Shown one piece after another: positions 1 through 7,802 of a stretch of 64,000 nt of DNA. The stretch lies in the IMG/VR virus record IMGVR_UViG_3300042907_001080, positions 217,659-281,658 of that record; one strand, written 5' to 3'. A program made the position numbers and the translations under genes. Numbering within the stretch: the stretch's first letter is position 1; every line of letters begins with the position of its first letter. The notes under the pieces are model-generated. The model was not told the origin of the DNA. It made no database searches and saw only the letters and a list, made by a program, of their open reading frames with translations. Source of the DNA: a virus.

Positions 1-200
1 CCAGCTTCGTTGAAATCGTCATCACCTTCGCCCTTGTTGTAGCGATCAACATAGGCTTTGTATAATGTTCCGTAGTGATAATCTATGGTTTCTTTGGATT
101 TCACGGGATCGAGATCTTCGCGATCGTATGGCAGTGTCAACTGTATGAGTTTGTCTTTTTTGCCTTCAACAATGAACTTTTGAATGAAATTGTATGCCAT
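1..200 (-). CDS. Superoxide dismutase (Fe/Mn type), N-terminal part, truncated by window edge
   Basis: Only the first 66 codons are in the window; the rest lies beyond position 1. The peptide runs from MAYNFIQKF through LPYDREDLDPV to HYGTLYKAYVDRYN. This matches the N-terminal helical hairpin of Fe/Mn superoxide dismutases (LPY..., SKET, YHYG), including the histidine of YHYG that is the first metal ligand in the family. The second half of the usual HYGKHH motif is changed to HYGTLY. The enzyme would convert superoxide to peroxide and oxygen. A late-type TAAATA motif ends 5 nt before the ATG, so the mRNA may be leaderless. Family call is good; activity cannot be judged without the C-terminal ligands. 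Confidence 0.72.
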   Translation of the reverse strand, partial: MAYNFIQKFIVEGKKDKLIQLTLPYDREDLDPVKSKETIDYHYGTLYKAYVDRYNKGEGDDDFNEA

Positions 201-205
201 ACATG

Positions 206-213
206 TATTTACC
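206..213 (-). promoter_or_regulatory. Late-type promoter motif GGTAAATA, leaderless configuration
   Basis: Read on the minus strand the motif is GGTAAATA, then CATGT, then the ATG at 200. In T4 late promoters the TATAAATA box ends at -6, which would place +1 on the A of the start codon. Confidence 0.55.
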
Positions 214-214
214 G

Positions 215-222
215 CATAAATA
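215..222 (+). promoter_or_regulatory. Late-type promoter motif CATAAATA
   Basis: CATAAATA lies back to back with the divergent motif at 206-213. Predicted +1 is near 228, giving a short leader that contains the ribosome-binding site AAGGAG (229-234) in front of the ATG at 243. Confidence 0.55.
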
Positions 223-242
223 ACCGACAAGGAGATTTTAAT

Positions 243-482
243 ATGCTAGGATTAATCAAGAAACTTTTTGGCAGTAAGCCAGCCGAACCTGTTGCAGTTC
301 CCTACAAGGTAGAAACTCCACCAGTCGAAGTCGCACAACCTTCAGTCGAGCCAACAGCAGCAGAAGTTTCTGCTGAAAACAAAGCAGTGGCAGTGGCAAA
401 AGCCAAACGAGCACCAGCGAAAAAAGCGCCTATTAAGAAAGTAGCAGCGCCGAAGACTCCGCGAAAGCCAAAGGCTCCGTAA
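243..482 (+). CDS. Small Ala/Pro/Lys-rich protein with basic tail
   Basis: 79-residue protein beginning MLGLIKKLFGSKPAEP. The start is set by AAGGAG eight bases upstream of the ATG and by a late-type promoter at 215-222. An in-frame ATG at 75 is rejected because it lies inside the opposite gene. The N-terminus is a short amphipathic basic segment, the middle is rich in Glu, Val and Pro, and the C-terminus is a repetitive AKxAPxKK stretch resembling histone-H1 or nucleoid-protein tails. It probably binds nucleic acid or a membrane surface, but no domain is recognised. Its 3' end overlaps the convergent UV-endonuclease gene by 50 bp. Confidence 0.6.
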   Translation: MLGLIKKLFGSKPAEPVAVPYKVETPPVEVAQPSVEPTAAEVSAENKAVAVAKAKRAPAKKAPIKKVAAPKTPRKPKAP

Positions 483-1503
483 CTTTTTTATCCTGCTCGT
501 AAAGGGCAAATGAGGCTAAATTCTTGGCCTTGCTTTCACACATGATGTCTGCCCACGGCCTATGTGTCAACGCCCACTCATTGACCGCGGTATTCCAATA
601 AAAGCCACTGTGTGCTCTTAGTTTGGCTTTTTTGTAACCTGCTTCTAGGAGGGACGGAAGATCGGGGCGGATGTGTCTGGGATGGTCAATAAGACAGTCT
701 TCCCGTGAAACACTATAATGTATGACAGGGCGCACACCACGCCAGCTATCGATAACCCTTTTAACACGATCATCATTTGCTTCAATGTATTCTCCAGTTT
801 TAATCCAGTGATGATGAATGTCTAGCACCAAGGCACAGTCTTTGACCAATTCAATGCTAGATTCAATACCCCAGGTCATTTCGTCATTTTCAATGGTAAG
901 GCAGTTGCGAGCCTCGGGTGTCATTTTGCTAAGAGCGTCACGAATACCTTGTGGTCCCAGCTTGCCGGAGATATGCACATTGATCTTGAAGTCTTGGAAT
1001 GTTTGACCATATCCCATCCATCGAGCCATGTCCACATGATACTCGAACTCTTCTATACTGCGTTCTACTATGCCCGGGTTAATAGACGCCAACACGCAAA
1101 ACTGGCCAGGATGAAAGCTGAGCCTAACATTATTCTTCCTAGCCACATCACCCACACGGGCAAATCCTCTTTCTGCAAAGGCTCTAACATCGGGCTGCCG
1201 CCAAAACCACTTCCAACTAGGCTCAGTGTATACAGGAAGTATATCACTTGAGAGTCGTACCATTCTAAGATCTTCATCTAATGTTCCTACCCTGCTGACT
1301 AATTTATAGCAGGCTTCTATGTTTCGTTCCATTAACTCCCAAAGACGCTGTTCTGCTTCTTGAGGATGTTCACGCAACCACCTAACTGTGGTAGAGCCTG
1401 TATTTAAGTCACGATCAACAGCATTGATTTTCATGCCGTTGACTTCGGAAGGATCGTTGATCCATTTGCAGGCAAAGCCTAGACGTCTGAGTGTAGTGTT
1501 CAT
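433..1503 (-). CDS. uvsE: UV damage endonuclease UvsE/UvdE
   Basis: 356 residues, the usual length for the UvdE family. These are TIM-barrel metal-dependent endonucleases that nick 5' of UV photoproducts and start alternative excision repair. Visible signatures: N-terminal LRRLGFACKWI, the LSFHPGQFCVLAS motif near residue 130, VHISGK near 175, IENDEMTWG near 205, LDIHHHW near 228 and VIHYSVS near 258. These supply the family's His/Glu/Asp metal ligands. A consensus sigma70 promoter (1510-1538) lies directly upstream. An early DNA-repair enzyme makes sense for a phage in sunlit surface water. The last 50 bp overlap the convergent gene at 243-482. Confidence 0.93.
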   Translation of the reverse strand: MNTTLRRLGFACKWINDPSEVNGMKINAVDRDLNTGSTTVRWLREHPQEAEQRLWELMERNIEACYKLVSRVGTLDEDLRMVRLSSDILPVYTEPSWKWFWRQPDVRAFAERGFARVGDVARKNNVRLSFHPGQFCVLASINPGIVERSIEEFEYHVDMARWMGYGQTFQDFKINVHISGKLGPQGIRDALSKMTPEARNCLTIENDEMTWGIESSIELVKDCALVLDIHHHWIKTGEYIEANDDRVKRVIDSWRGVRPVIHYSVSREDCLIDHPRHIRPDLPSLLEAGYKKAKLRAHSGFYWNTAVNEWALTHRPWADIMCESKAKNLASFALYEQDKKVTEPLAFAESSALLLS

Positions 1504-1509
1504 ACTATA

Positions 1510-1538
1510 AGTATAACATCATCACTGCCAGTTGTCAA
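1510..1538 (-). promoter_or_regulatory. Sigma70 promoter upstream of uvsE
   Basis: On the minus strand: TTGACA, 17-bp spacer ending in TGT (extended -10), then TATACT, seven bases upstream of the uvsE ATG. The very short leader is notable. Confidence 0.75.
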
Positions 1539-2328
1539 CTACAAATTTGTCCTGAACATCCTGTGGATTTGGTTCTCCGTGAAACACAGCTATACTACAA
1601 TCTGGAGGAGGTCGCACATCGTGTTTCACTGTTTTGAATCGCCGTCCGCCATGTGCAACAGTGAGTTCATCTCTGCTGCGTATTTCCCATTTGTAACTCA
1701 TAATCCATTCTTTGGGCCAAAATATCATTCTATCTTTGGCTATCTTCCAAATCCAATCTTGATCTCCTTGCAGCCGTTGTGCCTCCGACGGTTTCGATTT
1801 GAATTGATCGTATATATGACCTTGTGTGCCGTGTGTCCATGCCAACACCGAACTGTTGAGATAATTCCAACTGGGGAAAAATTTTCTATTGAAATCATGG
1901 ATACCTATAAAACTGGTAGGATGATATCCAGTGAGCTTATTCATGTTGGCATGTATGACTACATCTAGATCCAGATATAATATTCTTCCCCTGAGAGGTA
2001 ATGCAGAATCAAACATGTGAACCTTGTGCCACCAACCTCTAGCATAATTGGCGTTGGGTTGATATATTTTACGAACTCCGGCAATATCATGTTGATCGTC
2101 GGTGAGACAGGCAAACTCATAAGGCACTGTGAGATGTCTAGACACCATATTACGTAGACGCTCTACATATTCACGACCATATTTGTTACCGAATCTCACA
2201 CACAGCACAGTGATAGGTTCGTTGAGATCCGAAGGCACTACAAGATCGGGATATTCTCCACGTGCTGCCATTTTGGCAGCTCGCTTTTCAGCCTTGGCTT
2301 GTATGCGTTGTTCTTTTGACAATTCCAT
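1522..2328 (-). CDS. Glycosyltransferase-like protein with DxD motif
   Basis: 268 residues. The N-terminal 20 residues are charged (KEQRIQAKAEKRAAKMAAR). A GT-A-type fold is suggested by ITVLCVRFGNKYG, a central region with YEFACLTDD, and ILYLDLDVVI near residue 120, which carries the DxD that binds metal and nucleotide sugar in many GT-A enzymes. The sequence resembles phage and bacterial proteins often annotated as GT8-like or hypothetical. It overlaps kdsA by 41 bp and is transcribed with it, so a role in surface-sugar or virion glycosylation is plausible. Donor and acceptor cannot be inferred. Confidence 0.6.
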   Translation of the reverse strand: MELSKEQRIQAKAEKRAAKMAARGEYPDLVVPSDLNEPITVLCVRFGNKYGREYVERLRNMVSRHLTVPYEFACLTDDQHDIAGVRKIYQPNANYARGWWHKVHMFDSALPLRGRILYLDLDVVIHANMNKLTGYHPTSFIGIHDFNRKFFPSWNYLNSSVLAWTHGTQGHIYDQFKSKPSEAQRLQGDQDWIWKIAKDRMIFWPKEWIMSYKWEIRSRDELTVAHGGRRFKTVKHDVRPPPDCSIAVFHGEPNPQDVQDKFVVDNWQ

Positions 2329-3133
2329 CTATGGCTACCAAGTCTTTTAAAATATCACCCAGGTCGTCTAGTTTGATCATATTTGGACCATCGCTAGGAG
2401 CACTATCAGGATCTTCGTGACATTCCATAAAGACAGCTGCCACTGAACCTGTGGCTATAGCAGCTCTCGCCAGGTATGGGACCATGGTCCTATCTCCGCC
2501 AGATCTTTCTCCCATTCCTCCAGGCTGTTGAACAGAATGTGTGGCATCAAAGACCACTGGATAGCCAGTGCTTGCCATAATAGGTAGGCTGCGCATATCA
2601 ACCACAAGATTATTGTATCCATGAGTGTATCCTCTTTCGCATAACATAATGCGTTCGTTTCCAGTTGAAGCAATCTTTGATGCGACGTTTTTCATATCGT
2701 GGGGAGCAAGAAATTGTCCCTTCTTGACATTTATAGCACAGCCTGTAGCACCCGCGGCCAACAATAAGTCAGTTTGTCTACATAAAAATGCTGGAATCTG
2801 TAGTATGTCAATGCCAGCATCTGCACATTCCTTTGCCTGCCAGCTTTCATGAATGTCTGTCAAAACAGGCACTCCGAACGTATGTTTAATCGCATTAAGA
2901 ACATCAAGTCCTTCTTTGATTCCTACACCACGTTTGGTAGAAATACTAGAACGATTGGCTTTGTCAAAACTGCTTTTGTATATCAAAGGAATACCTAATA
3001 ATGCTGTGATAGCAATTAATCTTGCACAAGTATCTTCTGCATGATCTTGACTTTCAATTTGGCAAGGTCCAGCAATTAATACGAACGGAAGATTGTTACT
3101 AACAGAGAGAGAATTAATATTAAATGTATGCAT
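2288..3133 (-). CDS. kdsA: 3-deoxy-D-manno-octulosonate 8-phosphate synthase (KdsA)
   Basis: 281 residues from the preferred start (MHTFNINSL). KdsA condenses arabinose-5-phosphate and phosphoenolpyruvate to KDO-8-phosphate for lipopolysaccharide inner core. The family pattern is complete: LIAGPCQIES near residue 20, YKSSFDKANRSS, VLTDIHE, LQIPAFLCRQTDLL, NVKKGQFLAPHDM, FDATHSVQQPGG, GGDR and ECHEDPD...SDGPNM. An alternative ATG lies five codons upstream (3148), but the TAAATA late motif ends exactly 5 nt before 3133, favouring the shorter leaderless form. It may support host LPS synthesis during infection or modify phage receptors. Confidence 0.92.
   Translation of the reverse strand: MHTFNINSLSVSNNLPFVLIAGPCQIESQDHAEDTCARLIAITALLGIPLIYKSSFDKANRSSISTKRGVGIKEGLDVLNAIKHTFGVPVLTDIHESWQAKECADAGIDILQIPAFLCRQTDLLLAAGATGCAINVKKGQFLAPHDMKNVASKIASTGNERIMLCERGYTHGYNNLVVDMRSLPIMASTGYPVVFDATHSVQQPGGMGERSGGDRTMVPYLARAAIATGSVAAVFMECHEDPDSAPSDGPNMIKLDDLGDILKDLVAIDGIVKRTTHTSQG
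3039..3046 (-). other. No additional feature: internal kdsA segment checked for an alternative start
   Basis: I looked here for an internal ribosome-binding site or start that could shorten kdsA and saw none. The N-terminal motif AGPCQIES requires the upstream start. Confidence 0.2.
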
Positions 3134-3138
3134 ATAAT

Positions 3139-3146
3139 TATTTACC
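3139..3146 (-). promoter_or_regulatory. Late-type promoter motif GGTAAATA before kdsA, leaderless configuration
   Basis: Minus strand reads GGTAAATA, ATTAT, ATG. The five-base gap puts the predicted +1 at the A of the ATG at 3133. The motif overlaps the stop-codon region of the upstream 63-residue gene. Confidence 0.55.
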
Positions 3147-3333
3147 AATGCCTAATGGTGTTGGCAACAATAAAGCAACAGGTTATAACGTGAATGACTA
3201 CCCAAAAAGTTTTTAAGAATAAAACAATTCGAGCTTCACGTAGAGTGAGGATAGGCACATCTGGCCTATCCTCATCAGTTTGTCCCATTCTGTGCCCGGT
3301 TGCCCGAGCCCATATTTTTTCAAAACTATTCAT
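3142..3333 (-). CDS. Small single-span membrane protein
   Basis: 63 residues. A charged N-terminal half (KIWARATGHRMGQTDEDRPD) is followed by one hydrophobic segment at about residues 37-58 (VLFLKTFWVVIHVITCCFIV), giving a likely tail-anchored inner-membrane protein. Its start overlaps the stop of the QueD-like gene (3330) in an ATGA-type junction, so the two are probably co-translated. No function recognised; small membrane proteins of this kind are common in T4-like marine phages. Confidence 0.65.
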   Translation of the reverse strand: MNSFEKIWARATGHRMGQTDEDRPDVPILTLREARIVLFLKTFWVVIHVITCCFIVANTIRHW

Positions 3334-3857
3334 CCTTCGTATATTGCAGAATTACCTGCGTGTTCGAATACTTCGGCAGATTTTAGTTTAACGCCTACGC
3401 CAACAGGATAACGTGCTTCAAAAACACGACCATCAGGATGTGTCCAGCCACGGCCTTCTTGATAAGCAGTTAGAATTTCGTTCATAGTCTTGTAAACTAG
3501 TTCGGCAAACATTTCACAGCCTACACCATCTACAATACGTAGATCGATGATGCCCATGTTTTTAAAACCACCTTGGATTTTGTTTAATTCTACAAATGTG
3601 CCACGTTCTGGATCGTCTTTGCCAATAACTAGTGTATGATCAAATTGCCATTCACTCCATTCTTTGAATGCTTTGAGTCCACCAAAGTCCATGACCCAGT
3701 TGCGATCATCTAAGGTTTCTGATTCAAAGATTAGTTTAATGCCAATGGAGTAACCATGTAGCATAGAACAATGTGAGTGCGTTGAACGCCATTGTCTAAA
3801 ACAGCATGACAGCCCTCTGTCGTTGCCGTAAGTTTTTGTTGAAAGATATTTTGCCAT
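3330..3857 (-). CDS. queD: 6-carboxy-tetrahydropterin synthase-like protein (QueD/PTPS family)
   Basis: 175 residues. The family converts dihydroneopterin triphosphate to 6-carboxytetrahydropterin, the second step toward queuosine and 7-deazaguanine derivatives. Diagnostic parts: N-terminal CCFRQWRSTHSHCSMLHGYS with the zinc histidines and catalytic cysteine region (LHGYS replaces the usual HGHxY), VMDFGGLK (the V.DF motif), FDHTLV, and the C-terminal VKLKSAEVFEHAGNSA. The good ribosome-binding site AAGGAGA fixes the start. A perfect T4-type late box (TATAAATA, 3966-3973) lies upstream. A QueC-like PP-loop protein elsewhere in the window (25615-26328) may belong to the same pathway. Confidence 0.82.
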   Translation of the reverse strand: MAKYLSTKTYGNDRGLSCCFRQWRSTHSHCSMLHGYSIGIKLIFESETLDDRNWVMDFGGLKAFKEWSEWQFDHTLVIGKDDPERGTFVELNKIQGGFKNMGIIDLRIVDGVGCEMFAELVYKTMNEILTAYQEGRGWTHPDGRVFEARYPVGVGVKLKSAEVFEHAGNSAIYEG

Positions 3858-3965
3858 CTCTAGTCTCCTTTATATAGGTAGCAAGTTTGATGACTGCAGA
3901 GTGTTTATAGAGGGATGATGCCATAGAGTCCTCTTTGTGTGTATTGTAATATTATATTACATTTC

Positions 3966-3973
3966 TATTTATA
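3966..3973 (-). promoter_or_regulatory. Perfect T4-type late promoter box TATAAATA
   Basis: The minus strand has an exact TATAAATA. Predicted +1 is near 3960, about 100 nt before the QueD-like gene, leaving a leader that contains the AT-rich palindrome GTAATATAATATTAC. The box lies just inside the 3' end of the upstream gene. Confidence 0.6.
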
Positions 3974-4562
3974 ATGCAATGAATTTCACATTATTTTTCT
4001 GCCATTCCGGTGGCATCTGCCAGTCTGGTCTATTATAGATCACAAATGTTGTATCGGGATAATACATGAATACTGCGGCAATTTGATAGACCCAATAGCT
4101 GGGATCTACTGCCTGTGATCCCACTCTAGCATAGTTCACGGTGCCTTTGTAGATATTATTCACACTGTGATCGATCGGATACAGATCAAATCCGATCATT
4201 ACAACTTCTTCGTGTCCTAACATCGCTGACAATAGCACAGCATAACCGCCACTGCCCCAATGTTCAGCTTGATCCTTTTTCGATTCACCTCGGGTAGGCA
4301 CCTCAGGTAGAAGATTGATGTTTTTGTTTTTTCTTATTTTTCTGAAGTAGTGATGCCAATGGTCCCGCACATAGATTTCTGTGTCTTTGGTATTGGGATT
4401 ATTTACAGCTTCGTCAGCCATTCTGCGATCGCAACAGACCAAATGATTGACATTTAGATCTCGATGTATGGCATTACATCCTATAAGAACATGATCGGTG
4501 TATGCGCTGATATCAACGCGGCGTCTACTTTCGCCATTGCCAATTACCAATGCTCGAGGCAT
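3969..4562 (-). CDS. Conserved phage protein, Rossmann-like (DUF115/MptE-like)
   Basis: 197 residues. The N-terminus ALVIGNGESRRRVDIS has the glycine-rich turn after a hydrophobic strand seen in MptE-like/DUF115 and some glycosyltransferase-like proteins. VCCDRRMADEAV and the later EEVVMIGFDLYPIDHS also look like strands of a nucleotide- or pterin-binding fold. The neighbourhood (QueD-like enzyme, fibre proteins) does not decide between a pterin and a glycan role. Its start overlaps the stop of the upstream fibre gene by one base. Confidence 0.5.
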   Translation of the reverse strand: MPRALVIGNGESRRRVDISAYTDHVLIGCNAIHRDLNVNHLVCCDRRMADEAVNNPNTKDTEIYVRDHWHHYFRKIRKNKNINLLPEVPTRGESKKDQAEHWGSGGYAVLLSAMLGHEEVVMIGFDLYPIDHSVNNIYKGTVNYARVGSQAVDPSYWVYQIAAVFMYYPDTTFVIYNRPDWQMPPEWQKNNVKFIAL

Positions 4563-5404
4563 TATTCGATTCTACCGAATCCGTTCCATATTCCAGGGTT
4601 GCCTGGCTGAACACATACCCAACCAATTGACTTTCCTGCTTGAGGTGAACTGTTCCATACGATATCGCCTTCGTTAAACGAACCGCTACTAGGAGGTTCA
4701 TTCCCACTAAGATGCAACTTGTCGTTGAATTTTAATGCACCATTTACGTGTAATGTACTACGAGGATCAGGATTGTTGACATTGATGCCCAGGGAACCTA
4801 TGATTGTGACCTTGGTATCGCCCACCGTCGGATTGCCTATGATAACATTACCGCCAGCTTTGATTTGGATCCTAGCTGTGTTATCGGTTCCTAGTTCTAG
4901 GTCAGTGTAATTATAAGTGCCAATTCTTGCAGTGTTGGTACCTTCTGCACCTATTACTATATCCACATTTTGATCTATGATATTAACAGCAGCTTTGGGT
5001 TGATCTGTTCCAAGCCCTAATCGATCAGATATACTGTCATAAACTAGATATTGATTTACACTTAATCCGCCATCTACTATCAATCCCTTGAGACGACCAA
5101 CTTCTCTTAAACTGCTTTTGGTTACGGTAGGACCTAATTCTTTCTCATCAATTAATTTGATGTTGTTGGTGCTTAGATATTTTCCTTTGGCAAGATCTAT
5201 ATTTTCAGATATAAAAAATCTATCTGGATCGGAATTAAAAATGAACTGTTTATTATGTCCCTGTCCATTCCACAGTATGCCTTTGCCATTGATATCGCCT
5301 TTGATGATGATGTAAGGGAATTCAGCAGAGTCAATTTCTTGACCTTCTTGAAATACTTCTTGCAATAGGGTAGTTAGGGCATTTAATTTTTCTTGGCTTG
5401 CCAT
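4562..5404 (-). CDS. Fibre-like structural protein, shorter paralogue
   Basis: 280 residues from MASQEKLNALTTLL; longer forms would run back into the upstream gene. The protein shares long blocks with its neighbour at 5406-6500, including ITKS/VTKS-SLREVGRL, GLIVDGGLSV, LGLGTDQPKAAV, LELGTDNTARI, a DLHVNGA-type motif and a C-terminal GWVCVQPGNPG. The low-complexity beta-rich make-up (G, N, T, D, V) and the LGIGT/HVNG motifs are typical of phage tail-fibre and collar proteins ending in a trimerising beta domain. It lacks the first 100 or so residues of the paralogue, suggesting duplication followed by N-terminal replacement. Confidence 0.65.
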   Translation of the reverse strand: MASQEKLNALTTLLQEVFQEGQEIDSAEFPYIIIKGDINGKGILWNGQGHNKQFIFNSDPDRFFISENIDLAKGKYLSTNNIKLIDEKELGPTVTKSSLREVGRLKGLIVDGGLSVNQYLVYDSISDRLGLGTDQPKAAVNIIDQNVDIVIGAEGTNTARIGTYNYTDLELGTDNTARIQIKAGGNVIIGNPTVGDTKVTIIGSLGINVNNPDPRSTLHVNGALKFNDKLHLSGNEPPSSGSFNEGDIVWNSSPQAGKSIGWVCVQPGNPGIWNGFGRIE

Positions 5405-5405
5405 G

Positions 5406-6500
5406 TTATGAATTTCCAATTTTACCGAAAGGCGACCATATCCCAGGAGATCCGGTTTGAATGCACACCCAACCCACATAAGAGTTCATTCTCGGTTGGA
5501 TGTTCCATATAATGTCACCTTCGTTATACGATCCATTTGTTGGATAAGTGCTGTCGTATTTTTGCAGTCTATTGTTGAATCTCACTGCGCCATTTACATG
5601 CAGATCAACTTCTGGATCCGGAGTCGAAACCCTTACTGAAAGTTTACCATGTACATGTATTTGGGTAGGAGCCAGTTTGGGATTACCTAATATAATATTG
5701 CCACTCGACGAGATGATTATTCTTGCAGTGTTGTCAGTGCCTAATTCTAAATTATTACTGGCGTAAGTGCCAATGAATGCTTTTACGGTGTCTTTGGTGC
5801 CGAGAACTATCTCTACTCCGTCATCTAGGATGCTGACAGCTGCGTTAGGATTTTCAGTGCCTAGTCCTAGTCTGCTAGTGTTGGCATCGAATACCATAAA
5901 CTGACCCACCGATAATCCGCCATCTACTATCAGTCCATTAAGCCGACCAACTTCTCTGAGATTGCTTTTGGTTATAGTAGGACCTAATTCTTTCTCATCA
6001 ATTACTTTGATGTTGTTGACAGTGATGCTTTTGCCTTTGGCAAGATCGATGGATTCAGATGAAAAGAATCTATCCGGACTGGAGTTAAATATAAACTGTT
6101 TGGTATATCCTTGGCCACTCCAAAGCAGTCCTTTGCCGTCGATGGTATCACCTGAAAACACAATAGGCACATCTTTCTCAAATTTGATATCTGCACGTAT
6201 CTCATCCACCTCTAGAATCTTGGTTTTTAGGGTGCCTGCGACTGTGAGATTATCGATGTTTTCTACGAACAGATTAGTGACAGTGACACCATCATTGTTC
6301 ACTGTTAATTGAGTTTTTACAGCGGTATCTGTGATACCGGTGCTGGCAAAGTTATGTATTTTGCCTCCGGAAATATGATCCCCCGATAGAGATCGAAATG
6401 GCATTTTTCTTGCGATTTCTTTGACATCTGGGGCAGCGGTTTGTGCGATCGAGTTGATCTCATCGCCTAGTGCGGCTAATAAATTATTGACATTACTCAT
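5406..6500 (-). CDS. Fibre-like structural protein, longer paralogue
   Basis: 364 residues from MSNVNNLLAALGDEI. The N-terminal helical part (about 1-40) may attach to the virion. Beta-rich repeats follow (SGGKIHNFASTGI, LTVNNDGVTVTN), then the block shared with the adjacent paralogue (LREVGRLNGLIVDGGLSV, LGLGTENPNAAVSI, LELGTDNTARI, VDLHVNGAVRFN, GWVCIQTGSPGIW). A late-type GGATAAATAC motif lies seven bases before the ATG. It is the distal or proximal member of a two-gene fibre module with the next gene 1 bp away. A structural role is inferred from composition and promoter class, not from a recognised domain. Confidence 0.65.
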   Translation of the reverse strand: MSNVNNLLAALGDEINSIAQTAAPDVKEIARKMPFRSLSGDHISGGKIHNFASTGITDTAVKTQLTVNNDGVTVTNLFVENIDNLTVAGTLKTKILEVDEIRADIKFEKDVPIVFSGDTIDGKGLLWSGQGYTKQFIFNSSPDRFFSSESIDLAKGKSITVNNIKVIDEKELGPTITKSNLREVGRLNGLIVDGGLSVGQFMVFDANTSRLGLGTENPNAAVSILDDGVEIVLGTKDTVKAFIGTYASNNLELGTDNTARIIISSSGNIILGNPKLAPTQIHVHGKLSVRVSTPDPEVDLHVNGAVRFNNRLQKYDSTYPTNGSYNEGDIIWNIQPRMNSYVGWVCIQTGSPGIWSPFGKIGNS

Positions 6501-6505
6501 AGTAA

Positions 6506-6515
6506 TGTATTTATC
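6506..6515 (-). promoter_or_regulatory. Late-type promoter motif GGATAAATAC
   Basis: GATAAATA on the minus strand ends seven bases before the ATG at 6500, so only a two-base leader would be made. This is close to the leaderless pattern seen elsewhere in the window. Confidence 0.5.
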
Positions 6516-6522
6516 CGCCAAC

Positions 6523-6550
6523 AAAAAAGCGGACCAAAGCCCGCTTTTTA
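6523..6550. terminator. Bidirectional hairpin terminator
   Basis: AAAAAGCGG, loop, CCGCTTTTT: an 8-9 bp stem with T-runs on both strands. It ends the minus-strand transcript of the 6567-7742 gene before the late fibre promoter. Confidence 0.75.
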
Positions 6551-6566
6551 CTGAGAATCTACTTTG

Positions 6567-7742
6567 TTATTGCACTTTAAGTAGCACAGTATCTTCGTTG
6601 ATACGACCGTTGAGTTTGATATCTACGGCCTTGATATCGTCTAGAAACTTGCGTAACTGCACTTTACCTGCAGCCTTGAACTCTTTGAGCTGTTCTTCGG
6701 GCTTGCGCAGAGTTTTCTGCACACTTTTTATTGGATCAAATCCAATAACTGTGGTGCCTTTGACTGCAAGATCGCTGAATTCAGCAGCCATATATTTGCC
6801 CAATTTGCGTGTTTTGACATTAAAGATCCACAGTTCCTTGGCTCCGATGATGTCTTGTGGGTTGATAGACACTAATTTAAGTTTTTCATCCTGCTTGAGA
6901 TACTTCATCTTGGCCACAACTTTGGCCTTGTCAGTGGGCTTTTTAGCACGAGGCTTTTTATTAACCTTAGCCTCTTGTGCTAGCATATCACAGGCTGCAA
7001 GAATTTCGCTATAGAACAGCGTGATCTTCTTTAGATTGGCCTTGCTCAAATGACTATAACCTTCTTTCAATTGCTCGTCTTTGGTAGTGGCTGCTTCCAC
7101 TAATTCGTCATAGTTTCGACTGTATAGTGTTTTAATGATTCGAGCGTGAGCGGCCTTGGCTTGGCGTCCACGTAGAAGATTTAGAAGTTTAAATGCTTTT
7201 GGATCAAATGCATCTGGATCTGTTTGAAAAGCTTCAATAGCATCTTCAATCTCTTCAGTCATGCCTATTGCAACTTCACGCAGTCGTTCTTGGATGCTAG
7301 GAGTACACACTGCGGGTTTGACCTCCACTGCACCTTCTTCGAGTTCAACTTCGTCATGTTTACCTTCTTCGATGATCTTAGCAATGGCTTTGCTTAACCA
7401 TTCTGCGGTATTACGGCCCTCGTTGAAGTCTGCTCTTACTGCTGGCATACCTTTGAGTAAGTTGGCAGCAATGGCACCTACGGTCGTGCCGCATCGATTG
7501 TCTTTGGTATCTTTGAATGCTTTAATAACATCTTTTGGATAGTTCTGGCTGCTCATCCAATTAATAACTTTGGGTTTGAGTTCTTTGCCGCTGGTTTCCA
7601 AACGATAATAACTCATAGCCATCCGGAAATGTCGACTGAACTGGTCAGCAGTCATGATCTCGTGGTCGTCCCATTTTGGACTTAGATCACGTCCTTTGTT
7701 TTGGCGGATATCGATACTTGCTTTTTTCAGTTTGGTTACCAT
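6567..7742 (-). CDS. Conserved phage protein of unknown function, basic and helical
   Basis: 391 residues from MVTKLKKASIDIRQN. The start is fixed by AGGAGTG nine bases upstream and by a perfect sigma70 promoter (7774-7802). No catalytic motif stands out. The middle has acidic helices (EEIEDAIEAF), then a Lys-rich segment (KVNKKPRAKKPTDKAK), then a beta-rich C-terminal part containing LWIFNVKTRKLGKY and a late LRKPEEQLKEF helix. It looks like a nucleic-acid-associated or scaffold protein expressed early. A strong terminator follows, so it forms a single-gene transcription unit, unusual in this compact genome. Confidence 0.6.
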   Translation of the reverse strand: MVTKLKKASIDIRQNKGRDLSPKWDDHEIMTADQFSRHFRMAMSYYRLETSGKELKPKVINWMSSQNYPKDVIKAFKDTKDNRCGTTVGAIAANLLKGMPAVRADFNEGRNTAEWLSKAIAKIIEEGKHDEVELEEGAVEVKPAVCTPSIQERLREVAIGMTEEIEDAIEAFQTDPDAFDPKAFKLLNLLRGRQAKAAHARIIKTLYSRNYDELVEAATTKDEQLKEGYSHLSKANLKKITLFYSEILAACDMLAQEAKVNKKPRAKKPTDKAKVVAKMKYLKQDEKLKLVSINPQDIIGAKELWIFNVKTRKLGKYMAAEFSDLAVKGTTVIGFDPIKSVQKTLRKPEEQLKEFKAAGKVQLRKFLDDIKAVDIKLNGRINEDTVLLKVQ

Positions 7743-7773
7743 AGAGTCACTCCTGTTGTTAAACAATACATAT

Positions 7774-7802
7774 ATTATAGCACCAAATGATGAACATGTC
7801 AA
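7774..7802 (-). promoter_or_regulatory. Perfect sigma70 promoter with extended -10
   Basis: TTGACA, 17 bp, TATAAT with TGC immediately before the -10 box. Drives the gene starting at 7742. It overlaps the 3' end of the 64-residue gene upstream. Confidence 0.85.

Noticed and set aside
2455-2673. 72-codon minus-strand frame inside kdsA
   Set aside because: Different frame from a gene with all KdsA motifs; no start signal.
3039-3046. Alternative internal start of kdsA
   Set aside because: No ribosome-binding site; would delete the AGPCQIES motif. The corresponding feature entry only records this check.
6421-7014. 197-codon plus-strand frame opposite 6567-7742
   Set aside because: Crosses the terminator and fibre start; composition is antisense-like and no promoter is seen.
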